A stretch of 64,000 nt of DNA. Source: an uncultured Flavobacteriaceae bacterium. Lineage in GTDB: Bacteria; Bacteroidota; Bacteroidia; Flavobacteriales; Flavobacteriaceae. The translations under genes and the position numbers were made by a program. Location of the stretch: assembly GCA_947500385.1 (NCBI GenBank), contig CANMSA010000010.1, positions 154,821 through 218,820 on the forward strand. Direction: 5' to 3'. The notes beneath the pieces are model-generated. The model was given only the letters and a program-made list of their open reading frames with translations. It was not told the origin of the DNA and ran no database searches. Of this stretch, positions 17,501 to 25,108 are shown piece after piece; positions within the stretch are counted from its first letter, which is position 1; every line of letters begins with the position of its first letter.

Positions 17501-19267
17501 CTTTTCGGGATGCAGATCAACTATAATGACCCTACCGACGCCCAACGGGCCCTTTTCAATGGGAACATCGGCCAAATATTATGGCGCAGCGACAATACCG
17601 ACAAGGGCTTAAAATCGTATCTTTACCAGTACGATGCCCTGAACAGGATTATAGCGGCCACCAGTGGAAACGGGCGCCACAACCTGAGCGGGGTCACTTA
17701 TGACAAGAACGGGAACATCAAGACCTTGAATCGAAAGGGAAAATTGGACGGCAGCGGTTACGGGCTTATAGACGAGCTTACCTACACCTACCAGAATGTG
17801 GGGAACAAACTCTTGAAGGTAGGCGATACCAGAAGTGCGACTCAAGGATTCATAAATGGGACCAATACGGATAACGACTATACCTATGACAAGGAAGGCA
17901 ACATGACCCGGGACCGTAACAAGAACATTATACAGCCTATCCGGTACAATCATTTGAACCTGCCCACTTTGGTGAAATTCGGAAGCGGTAGCGCCAATCG
18001 AATCAACTATTACTACGATGCGTTGGGTACTAAACAACGTAAACAAGTACGTGAGGGCAACGTGAATACCGTGAAGACGGAGTATTCAGGAAACTATATT
18101 TATGAGAACAATGTTTTACAATTTTTCAGCACTCCGGAAGGGTATGTAAACGCGGAAGGGAACGGATATGCCTATGTATACCAGTATAAGGACCATTTGG
18201 GTAACGTGCGGTTATCATACACGGATGCCGATGGCAACGGGGAAATAGATGTCACGAATGATCCGATGACTACTGAAATTGTAAAGGAATCCAACTATTA
18301 TCCTTTTGGATTAACCCATAAAGGTTATAATGACATTGTAAGTTCTTTGGGCAACTCCGTTGCGAAAAACTATATGTTCGGTGGCAAGGAATATCAGGAG
18401 AAACTGGAATTAGGTTGGTATGATATTAGCGCAAGGAACTATGACCCGGCACTAGGTAGATGGATGAACTTGGACCCGTTGGCCGAGCAAATGCGCAGAC
18501 ATTCCCCTTATAATTATGCGTTTGACAATCCGGTATATTTCTTAGATGCAGATGGTATGTCGCCAAGTGCGAGTACAGGAGATTGCCCTGATTGTAAAAC
18601 GCAAGAAGATTGGGATAATTATGATGCCCAAATAAACAATTTAGCAGGAGCACTGGGATACGGTTCGGTTGAAGACATGGCAGCGAACTTCGACCACATG
18701 AAAATGACGATGGACGAGAGTGGTCACCGTATACTTATGGTTAATGGAGAGGCTACAAATCTCTCTGATCATGAAAATAGAATTTCTGCATTCGGAGATT
18801 TCTTTATGCCTCTTTTAGAGGGTATGCCAAAAGCAATTGCCAACCTATTTAATGGGAAATCTTCGACACAAGTTGTAAAAGCTGCTGATGAAGTTGTAGA
18901 TTTGGGCGAAAGAGCTAAAGAAATTCATAGTGCGTTATCAGAGGTGACACAGACTAAAACCACAACGGCTGTTGCTGAAGTTGTTAATGAGGGGGGTGAT
19001 GTATCTTTCCTTGTAGCATCAAGTGAAAAAAGGCTTAGACCCGCACAAAGGGCAGCTTTAAACTCAAATGAAACTGCAGTGACAGGAACAGGACACGCCG
19101 AAGTAACGGCGATGAATGCAGCAAAAGCAAATGGATTAAAAGTGCTAAGAGTTGGCGCAAGTCGACCAATTTGTAATGGTTGTGAAAGAGCAATCATAGC
19201 AAACGATGCTATACCAGCCAGCCCATTAAAACGCTTGATTCGGAAAAATCCTTTAATTAAAAAATAG
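14516..19267 (+). CDS. RHS protein with C-terminal deaminase-type toxin
   Basis: About 1583 aa. Order: signal peptide (MNVFKIRYLILFAWAGVSYGQ); Ig/PKD-like repeats with paired cysteines; a thrombospondin-3-like Ca-binding stretch (DTDGDGLGDPND); a DUF6443-like block (YYDGLGRPMQGIAV); many YD repeats; and the RHS-associated core (HLGNVRLSYTD, YYPFGLTHKGY, ARNYDPALGRWMNLDPLAEQ, NYAFDNPVYFLDADG). After the core come about 240 AT-rich residues ending in GTGHAEVTAMNAA (HAE near 1527-1529) and RPICNGCERAI (PxCxxC near 1551-1556). These are the zinc-binding and catalytic motifs of the cytidine-deaminase-like fold used by polymorphic toxins. The likely targets are nucleic-acid bases in rival cells. 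I use ATG 14516 rather than a GTG 6 nt upstream. Confidence 0.85.
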   Translation: MNVFKIRYLILFAWAGVSYGQYTVSGPSNPNSGEVYEYTLTGPNIATTTWNVFQLGNSGHLIVSSTSTKAQVYFDTQNTPSVLANITDSFSNSFFASQTVSVTSGPPQAPPAPTVESSNCGEAVLRRSGAPSTGSDIVWYWQGKTSNGSSTSKGSGATYNATLGSGTYYIRAKNTKTNIWSTASASVNVTVTELDGGSISGGQTICYSENPTVLPNTSGPSGGSGGYSYQWQRSIGTGGSSFVDIPGATSNSYDPPANMTATASYRRKVTSCGNTAFSNTVLITVNGFVGVPPAPQVTENCGTTILTREEPPAGITWYWQSLATGTDTSKSGTTLSRNTGNLHYLRGRRNGTNCWGDAVAVVYNILPAPTWYADTDGDGLGDPNDSVTDCERPNGYVDNAEDACPNDNGQGSADGCPAPEGELFVSDANYVLVRSPQLPMDAIGEDSQTIDGITYYDGLGRPMQGIAVRGTPNKTDLVTHMEYDGFGRMVKEYLPYPSDMPAASLRTGNIVNETKQFYKDRYPKDFPGSWDLANPYSETEYERSPLNRTLKMAAPGNDWRMGAGHEIEYEYHTNGQNEVRRFSVRLTEANGLFTPSLVNGGHYLKGELLKNIIKDENHESGTDHTVEEFTDKQGRTVLKRSHNNGDHDTYYVYDDHGNLSYVLPPAIVLSNGVNGTELNELAYQYKYDDRNRLVEKKLPGKGWEYIVYDKLDRPMLTQETRFRNSRKWLFTKYDAFGRVAYTGIYKHGTKLTGRQMQQLADDTNTGTQFERKLGTVSGNNYYSKDLFPNGDTGAFPGSQLIPLVYNYYDNYTFQRPGISAPATVYGVSRSSKVRGLQTGTRVRMVHTGKWIITTMYYNDRGEMIWTGTNNAFLGTRDKTSMKLDFNGRLLESTTVHTKGGASLSIKDFYTYDHQGRALSHSQQIDGGDTELISHNVYDAIGNMVSKKVGGTLGSQDPAQVSGLQELNYSYNVRGWLKGINNQEEDNTTVALGSEDLFGMQINYNDPTDAQRALFNGNIGQILWRSDNTDKGLKSYLYQYDALNRIIAATSGNGRHNLSGVTYDKNGNIKTLNRKGKLDGSGYGLIDELTYTYQNVGNKLLKVGDTRSATQGFINGTNTDNDYTYDKEGNMTRDRNKNIIQPIRYNHLNLPTLVKFGSGSANRINYYYDALGTKQRKQVREGNVNTVKTEYSGNYIYENNVLQFFSTPEGYVNAEGNGYAYVYQYKDHLGNVRLSYTDADGNGEIDVTNDPMTTEIVKESNYYPFGLTHKGYNDIVSSLGNSVAKNYMFGGKEYQEKLELGWYDISARNYDPALGRWMNLDPLAEQMRRHSPYNYAFDNPVYFLDADGMSPSASTGDCPDCKTQEDWDNYDAQINNLAGALGYGSVEDMAANFDHMKMTMDESGHRILMVNGEATNLSDHENRISAFGDFFMPLLEGMPKAIANLFNGKSSTQVVKAADEVVDLGERAKEIHSALSEVTQTKTTTAVAEVVNEGGDVSFLVASSEKRLRPAQRAALNSNETAVTGTGHAEVTAMNAAKANGLKVLRVGASRPICNGCERAIIANDAIPASPLKRLIRKNPLIKK

Positions 19268-19268
19268 C

Positions 19269-19853
19269 ATGGATGACTATTCATTAAGATTATCAAATAA
19301 TTTGAAAAAGTTGACAGACAGGAATCGACTCCAGTTTGCTTTTTGGATTACAAAACGGCTTTTCCATAACTATGTTTTTTTTAATGAAAAAACAACTTTT
19401 GGAAATATTGATGTGATGCTTGATGCACTAAATCTTGTTGAGGCATTTATATCGGAAGGAATTAGAAACGAATCTGAAATTAGCGAAGTCATAGAAAAAG
19501 TGGAAGAAAATACACCAGATACAAATGACTTTTCAACAATTACAGTTTCGTTTGCACTTGACTCTTGCAATGCTGTAAACGAATGTTTAAAGTTCATACT
19601 TGACAAGGATATAAAACATATAATAAATACCGGTGTATTTTTTAGAGACACAATCGATATGTTTATCCAAGAAAAGGAAGACCTAGATTATTCCGATTTG
19701 GATTTTGAAAATAAGATTCGAAGTAATGAAATTATGATAAAAGAGATGGAGGCTAAGAGGGCATTTTTATCTAAGCTGAAAAAAAATCCAAATGAAAGTC
19801 TAAGAAAGGATATCGTTTATGATAAAGTGATAAATCCTGAATTAGTATGGTAA
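19269..19853 (+). CDS. DUF416 (YjaG-like) protein, probable immunity protein
   Basis: A 194-aa soluble protein starting 1 bp after the toxin gene's stop. The pattern LKKLTDRNRLQFAFWITKRLFHNYVFF ... FGNIDVMLDALNLV ... FALDSCNAVNECLKFIL matches the DUF416/YjaG family (E. coli YjaG has QHVTFMACLCERMYPNYAMF ... AIDACVALSELV). From memory, DUF416 proteins have been listed among immunity families of polymorphic toxins. That fits this position: cytoplasmic, directly downstream of and coupled to a toxin tip, with the same low GC as the tip. Direct inhibition of the deaminase is inferred. Confidence 0.8.
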   Translation: MDDYSLRLSNNLKKLTDRNRLQFAFWITKRLFHNYVFFNEKTTFGNIDVMLDALNLVEAFISEGIRNESEISEVIEKVEENTPDTNDFSTITVSFALDSCNAVNECLKFILDKDIKHIINTGVFFRDTIDMFIQEKEDLDYSDLDFENKIRSNEIMIKEMEAKRAFLSKLKKNPNESLRKDIVYDKVINPELVW

Positions 19854-20005
19854 AATGTAATAATTAAGACTTAATCTGACAATTTTAACAAATTAGTTTA
19901 ACCCTTAAATTAGATTTGTTAGTTCGAACTCACTTTACTTACCTAATCAAAAGCTCCTGAATCCTTTGTCCTATTACTTTTTAATACTACCTTAGCCTTA
20001 CAATC

Positions 20006-20031
20006 GTATACGGAACCGTATACAGTTTTTT
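20006..20031 (+). terminator. Terminator of the RHS operon
   Basis: Arms GTATACGG (20006-20013) and CCGTATAC (20016-20023) around AA, followed by AGTTTTTTC. It lies 150 bp after the DUF416 gene and 56 bp before the tRNA, closing the operon. The 2-nt centre will open to a 4-nt loop in RNA. The intervening 19854-20005 shows nothing coding. Confidence 0.65.
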
Positions 20032-20086
20032 CAATTGCTGAAAATTTAAAATTTTTAAAAACTTGTTAATCAATTGGTTATAAAAT

Positions 20087-20159
<73 letters not shown>

Positions 20160-20163
20160 CTAG

Positions 20164-20209
20164 AATGCCGGAATCCACTATAAACATTAAGGTTCCGGCA
20201 TTTTCTTTT
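20164..20209 (+). terminator. Phage-supplied terminator for the tRNA
   Basis: Arms AATGCCGGAA (20164-20173) and TTCCGGCATT (20193-20202), followed by TTCTTTT. It starts at the first base after attL, so in the lysogen it ends the tRNA transcript in place of the terminator that integration moved 43 kb away (63645-63674). Confidence 0.8.
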
Positions 20210-20210
20210 A

Positions 20211-20232
20211 AAAAGCGTGTTAAAAGCGTGTT
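20211..20232. repeat. Tandem 11-bp arm-type repeats, left
   Basis: Two adjacent copies of AAAAGCGTGTT (20211-20221, 20222-20232). The same motif occurs inside the right end at 63517-63535 (AAAGCGTGTT followed by a partial second copy). Tandem short repeats inside both ends are expected for arm-type binding sites of a lambda-like integrase. Confidence 0.75.
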
Positions 20233-20279
20233 ATCGGATGAACTTTTTACTTTGGGTATCTACCCGACGTAAAAAAAAA

Positions 20280-21437
20280 ATGTCCACACCTCAGAAACCA
20301 AAAAAGGTTACCCCATTTGTAGATTACATTCCAGCAGAACTCCGAGAAAACAAGACTTGGGAAATAGTGTATTACGCGTTAGACCCTCATACAAATACCC
20401 TTAAAATCAAAAGAAACCGCGTTAGGCCGTTAAAGAGCGTTTCAGAACGAAGAAAGCTCGGGAAACGTATGGTTTTAGAAGTGAACAAACGTTTGGGTCG
20501 AGGTTGGAATCCCTTTATTAACGAAGATGAGTTCAGAGGCTATACTAGGTTCTCACAAGTGTGCAAGATCTTTCTTGATCGAACTGAGAAAGAAGTTCGA
20601 AATAATGACAAAAGGCCAGATACACTTAGATCCTACGCATCGTTTTTAAAAAATTTTCAATTCTTTCTATCAGAGATTGGGGAATCCGACATGTTCGCTC
20701 TTAAGTTCGAGCATTCTCTCCTTCGGGATTTCATTGACCATATCTATTATGATAGGGAAAACTCGGCCCGTACTAGAAACAACTATTTACATTTCTTCAA
20801 TACTTTTAGTGAATGGATGATCAGAAGGCAATACATAAGTAAAAATCCAACATTACGAATAGAACCGCTCCCAGTAAGTAGAAAAACTAGAATTGTTATT
20901 CCGGATGAAGTGTTAAAGCATATCTTCGAGTATCTAAAAAAGGTTTCTCCCCAATATCACATACTTTGCTTAATGTGCTATTACTGTTTAATTCGACGAA
21001 CAGAAATGACTAAAATTAGAGTTCGAGATATAATTTTGAAAAACAGCGTAATATACATTACCAGTGAAACAGCTAAAAACAAAAAGAACCTGCCAGTTAC
21101 AATCCCGGATATTCTATTGCCAGAATTAGCCAATCATTTAAAAAAAGCCAACAACCAAGATTTTGTGTTCGGCACCAACTTCCTTCCTGGACCTGCTTCG
21201 ATACATCCAAAAAAAATAAGCGACCAATGGGATAAGTTGAGGAGTAAGTTAAATCTGCCTCAAGAGTATCAATGGTATTCATTGAAGGATACCGGAATTA
21301 CCAATCTCTTAAAAGCTGGTGTACCATTAATTTCGGTACGGGACCAAGCTAGACATCATAGCAGCAACCAAACAGATGCCTACACTCCCAAAGAAATTCT
21401 AGCGGCTAATACGGATATAAGGGAGGCCAAGATTTAA
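20280..21437 (+). CDS. int: Tyrosine recombinase (phage integrase)
   Basis: A 385-aa integrase. A GTG at 20217 would start inside the arm-type repeats, so ATG 20280 is preferred. The N-terminal arm-binding region is basic (KIKRNRVRPLKSVSERRKLGKR). A SAM-like core-binding domain follows (SQVCKIFLDRTEKEVRNNDKRPDTLRSYASF ... TRNNYLHFFNTFSEWMIRRQYI). The catalytic domain has the first arginine in LIRRTEMTKIR, a lysine turn (ETAKNKKNLPVTIP), box II as YSLKDTG instead of HxLRH, then ARHHSSNQTDAYT with the nucleophile tyrosine near residue 368. Acts on attP and the tRNA. Overlaps the convergent tail gene by 4 bp. Confidence 0.93.
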   Translation: MSTPQKPKKVTPFVDYIPAELRENKTWEIVYYALDPHTNTLKIKRNRVRPLKSVSERRKLGKRMVLEVNKRLGRGWNPFINEDEFRGYTRFSQVCKIFLDRTEKEVRNNDKRPDTLRSYASFLKNFQFFLSEIGESDMFALKFEHSLLRDFIDHIYYDRENSARTRNNYLHFFNTFSEWMIRRQYISKNPTLRIEPLPVSRKTRIVIPDEVLKHIFEYLKKVSPQYHILCLMCYYCLIRRTEMTKIRVRDIILKNSVIYITSETAKNKKNLPVTIPDILLPELANHLKKANNQDFVFGTNFLPGPASIHPKKISDQWDKLRSKLNLPQEYQWYSLKDTGITNLLKAGVPLISVRDQARHHSSNQTDAYTPKEILAANTDIREAKI

Positions 21438-23212
21438 AAAGTTTCACTCTCCTGGTCAATTTTCCAAAACCCCTCACTTACCCGTCTACGCCGTATCTTT
21501 TTTATGAGGTGCTTTTTGTTGTATTTGAAAATACCATTGCGAAGGTTGAACTTCATTGCAAAATGTGAATAGAACGAGTCTTTATATTCCTCGGAGTTGG
21601 CTCTGAAAAGTAGGAAGACTTTATGGAATACCTTGTACATATAACTCAACGAAAAATCAGCTCCTTCCCAGTTACTGTTTAACAAGGGCCGATTGTTAGT
21701 AGGGGAATTATAAATACCAACTAGAAGGTCGTTTGGTTCTTCATCGGGGTACACACCCGTTATCCTACTCTTGTTTTCCCCAATTTTAATAGGGCGAATT
21801 TCGAAATCTATATCTTCGGTTTCACTTTCATTAAACTCATCATCGCTATAAACAATACCAGTGCCAGCGACCATCAACTTCTGCCCGGTACTATATTTGA
21901 TCTTAAAAAGGTTGTTTTTGCTCAATGAACGTTTTTTATCTGGATCCTGTAAAGAAGAATGATCTTCAAAGTTGCGGTTTAACATACTATTGTTCAAGAA
22001 ATTCAAATACACCGCGTTCTCCAAAAATTCTACGTCGAGCCCCAACCACTTTTTTACCCTATTGAAGAAAGTCCGGAATTTCATATCAGGCACAAAATCG
22101 GATAAATCATATTGGTTTGGATAAACGTTTACTTCGCCTCCATCTCGATAGAATGCAAATCTATTGATTCCTTGAATCGTGTTTTGTTGTTCCGACAATC
22201 GTAATAACACTTTTAAATCGGCAAAACTTTCAGAGTCCTTTACCTCAAAATTAACGGTTTCATCAATTTCAACAGCTTGAGATTCTATTGTAGCCCGATA
22301 CAGTTCCTCATCTCCATAGGATACCTGCAAATCAAAAATTGTCGCCAGCCCTGCCGGAAGGTTGATTGTCATATCTAGATGGTAGTATCCAGCGGAACCG
22401 GGAACAATCACCTTTGTATATACGTTTACCGTACTGTTATTTATTGTTTCTTGGGAAGTCGGGTAATTAAACTGAAAAAAAACGCGGCTAGCTGTATTTG
22501 AATAATTCTCCAGATACTTTTTAGGAACGACTACCAATCTCCGCAATGCAGGATGATTGATCATATCACCCCGAATTTCTTTACCCTCGGTAGCGAATCC
22601 CATTCTCAAAATCTCCAAAAGATAAGGCATGGGCGAAACCACATTGATGTTGTAAACGGTAGTCTCTTCTTCTATTGCAACATCGTAATTTTCAAACAAA
22701 CCGTTTGATCCGTGATTATTTACAAAGCCTTCAAACTTCTCATAATTTTGCACTTGGGTTATTTGAGGGCGATAGACCATTGGAAAATTATGTGATACTT
22801 CGGGATAGGCCTTATTAATTTGAGAAGCCACATGTGCCTTAAAATCATTATCAACATCAATGATGGGCCAGGGTAAAGAAGATAGCTTTTTATCAAAAAC
22901 CGCTAAAACCTCTGAGCCATAAAAAAATTGCAATTCTGCCTTGAGTCCCTGAATTTCGTTGATCAATAAATAGGCATCGAAAAACTGATCATCAACATAT
23001 AAATAACCACGAACCTTAATCCTATATCTCGTAATGTTCTCGATTACAACCAGTCCCAAATTGGCCGTGGTTTCTTCATCGAATTCCACATTAAGGGGAA
23101 AGCTGTAGTTTTTCTTCGACTCGTTGAAAAAAATATCCGATTCTTCGTTAAAAGTAAGGCCATAGCCAGTAAGGTCCCACTTCCATTCATTGAGCGCTTG
23201 AAAGTATATCAT
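21434..23212 (-). CDS. Phage tail/baseplate-associated protein
   Basis: A 592-aa protein with no signal peptide and a mostly beta composition (MIYFQALNEWKWDLTGYGLTFNEESDIFFNESKKNYSFPLNVEFDEE). It is the last gene of the late operon, overlapping its upstream neighbour by 4 bp. Position after the tape measure and the BACON protein suggests a tail tip or baseplate hub (the place of Siphoviridae Tal or distal-tail proteins). I recognise no enzymatic motif. Confidence 0.6.
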   Translation of the reverse strand: MIYFQALNEWKWDLTGYGLTFNEESDIFFNESKKNYSFPLNVEFDEETTANLGLVVIENITRYRIKVRGYLYVDDQFFDAYLLINEIQGLKAELQFFYGSEVLAVFDKKLSSLPWPIIDVDNDFKAHVASQINKAYPEVSHNFPMVYRPQITQVQNYEKFEGFVNNHGSNGLFENYDVAIEEETTVYNINVVSPMPYLLEILRMGFATEGKEIRGDMINHPALRRLVVVPKKYLENYSNTASRVFFQFNYPTSQETINNSTVNVYTKVIVPGSAGYYHLDMTINLPAGLATIFDLQVSYGDEELYRATIESQAVEIDETVNFEVKDSESFADLKVLLRLSEQQNTIQGINRFAFYRDGGEVNVYPNQYDLSDFVPDMKFRTFFNRVKKWLGLDVEFLENAVYLNFLNNSMLNRNFEDHSSLQDPDKKRSLSKNNLFKIKYSTGQKLMVAGTGIVYSDDEFNESETEDIDFEIRPIKIGENKSRITGVYPDEEPNDLLVGIYNSPTNNRPLLNSNWEGADFSLSYMYKVFHKVFLLFRANSEEYKDSFYSHFAMKFNLRNGIFKYNKKHLIKKIRRRRVSEGFWKIDQESETF

Positions 23213-25107
23213 TTGACTGCTCTTTTGAATTTTATGCTAAAGGAATCAAGGTGATTTCTAGTCTCGTACACTTTTAATTTTCTGGTGGTAAGAACAATTT
23301 CCATAGGTTCACCATCAAGATAAATGAATACCCTTTTTGATTCAAGTATCCTTGCAAACCATTCTACTTCCTGTTTGGTTTGTATATAACCAGTGTTTAA
23401 TTCGAATTCGGCATCTTGAGGAGCCTCGATAATTCGAATATGATCTAACCCATTTTTTGATTTAGCAGTAGTTTTGGGAGCTACCGTCCTGGTTTCCTTG
23501 AAAAAACCCTTAGTTTCGAAAAGTTCGTATTCGCCCCACTCATTCTCAAATGCAAGGGTATGTAGTTCGGTGTAATCATTGTTGATAGTGATATATACAA
23601 ACTGCCCGCCAAGACCCAATCTAAAGTTATCGCCATGCACCAGATCATATTGTGATAAGTCTACCAATACGCTATAAACATAGCGTCCGTTCGCTAGGCC
23701 GCCGTTGATGGTGACATTTACAGGATCGGTAAGAGATGCGATATTAGGAGCCACATCAGAAACTATTGTTAGCTGAAGTTTTGCTTTTGAACTGACGTAT
23801 ACTTGTTCTGGAACGTAGGATAACCTACCTGATGTATCCGGTGTTTTCCCTTTTAAAAAAAGCAAATTTGAATAACTTCCAAAATTTGCAGTAAGACCAT
23901 TGACCATTTGCTCTTCAAACGCCTGTATATTCATAACCAACGGCTTAAACCGACTATAAATTCCAGCAACCAGTTCAGGTGGTTTTATCGAGGGCAATAG
24001 ATACTCGGTTTCCAAACCGATCAATGCTTTTGCAACTCCTTTAAAATAGGGTTGAGAAAGTGTATGGTTATAGGTTTCCGATTCAGTTGAAATTTCAGTT
24101 TGGAGAAGCAAAAAAGAGTTATCGTTAATATTCTCAACAATTAACTCATTACGATCCCCAGCGAAATAGAGCAGATTGTTTTGCAATCCAGAAATCGAGA
24201 ATTGAACCACTCGCAGGGTTATATAGGCTTTTTTTATTATTCCATTTGCATTGACCGTAACATTCCCTTGATAAATTCCCTTGTCCAATAAGGCGCTGGC
24301 AACGGTGATTTCAACCTCGGTTATCCCTGGAGTTCCATTCAATTGATTTAAAACCAACCAATCATCGCTTGCAGTAGCATCCCAGTTGCTTCCTGCATCT
24401 ACGATCAATATTTTTTGATTCAAATTTTGTTGCCCTTGCTCTGCAAGAAACTCCAGATTTGAAGGGTTTAGATAAAGGTATTCCTCTTCTGTCTGAGGTT
24501 CGGTGACCAATAAGGATACCGAAATTGTACGAATAAACACCCCATCATTAACGGTAATGGTGGCCTGGTATGTTCCTGATGACAAGTTCGCAGGATCTAC
24601 TCCTATCTGCACCGTGGCATTATTGGACCCGTTTTCTGTTGATAAAACCAACCATGATTCCGGGGTGCCAATGTTCCAATTATTTTCAGAGACTATTTGT
24701 AGCGCCTTGTTGGCCGGTAAAGCGTCACCAACAGTGTATTGGAATGACATCACCGTAGGGGAAAGCTGTAATACCTTGGTATCAATTATATCTATTACCA
24801 CAATGTAATTCCCAAGTGGGGTAACCGTGTTCCCACTTGAACCATAACTTACCGCCTGAAAGGATATTATGGAAGTGTGTATTCCTGGAGAAGTTACATC
24901 CGCGCCATTTGCCGAAACCTCTAAATAAAAGCGACCTTGGGTACCATTCTGAATACTGGGGTTCACTACCTTCAACCAAGATGCAGCACCTTGGCTAGAA
25001 ATAAAAGAAGTGCCGGCAGGTACTGGCACTGTGATTAGTTGCGGTGCAGGAATAGCAGTGTACTTTTTATAGACTAGATTTAACGGCGAAGCCGGAGAAA
25101 AAGACAT
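23209..25107 (-). CDS. Tail protein with BACON-like repeats
   Basis: A 632-aa protein. The N-terminal 300 residues hold three units of about 90 residues with the BACON pattern: NxWLVLSTENGSNNATVQIGVDPANLSSGTYQATITVNDG near 150-200, then SNWDATASDDWLVLNQLNGTPG...YQGNVTVNANG near 240-290, and a related first unit (SQGAASWLKVVNPS ... FYLEV). BACON modules are carbohydrate- or mucin-binding-type domains also seen in tail proteins of gut Bacteroidetes phages. The C-terminal half is unassigned. Encoded directly after the tape measure (1-bp gap), so it is probably a distal tail protein that contacts the cell surface. Confidence 0.7.
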   Translation of the reverse strand: MSFSPASPLNLVYKKYTAIPAPQLITVPVPAGTSFISSQGAASWLKVVNPSIQNGTQGRFYLEVSANGADVTSPGIHTSIISFQAVSYGSSGNTVTPLGNYIVVIDIIDTKVLQLSPTVMSFQYTVGDALPANKALQIVSENNWNIGTPESWLVLSTENGSNNATVQIGVDPANLSSGTYQATITVNDGVFIRTISVSLLVTEPQTEEEYLYLNPSNLEFLAEQGQQNLNQKILIVDAGSNWDATASDDWLVLNQLNGTPGITEVEITVASALLDKGIYQGNVTVNANGIIKKAYITLRVVQFSISGLQNNLLYFAGDRNELIVENINDNSFLLLQTEISTESETYNHTLSQPYFKGVAKALIGLETEYLLPSIKPPELVAGIYSRFKPLVMNIQAFEEQMVNGLTANFGSYSNLLFLKGKTPDTSGRLSYVPEQVYVSSKAKLQLTIVSDVAPNIASLTDPVNVTINGGLANGRYVYSVLVDLSQYDLVHGDNFRLGLGGQFVYITINNDYTELHTLAFENEWGEYELFETKGFFKETRTVAPKTTAKSKNGLDHIRIIEAPQDAEFELNTGYIQTKQEVEWFARILESKRVFIYLDGEPMEIVLTTRKLKVYETRNHLDSFSIKFKRAVK

Positions 25108-25108
25108 A

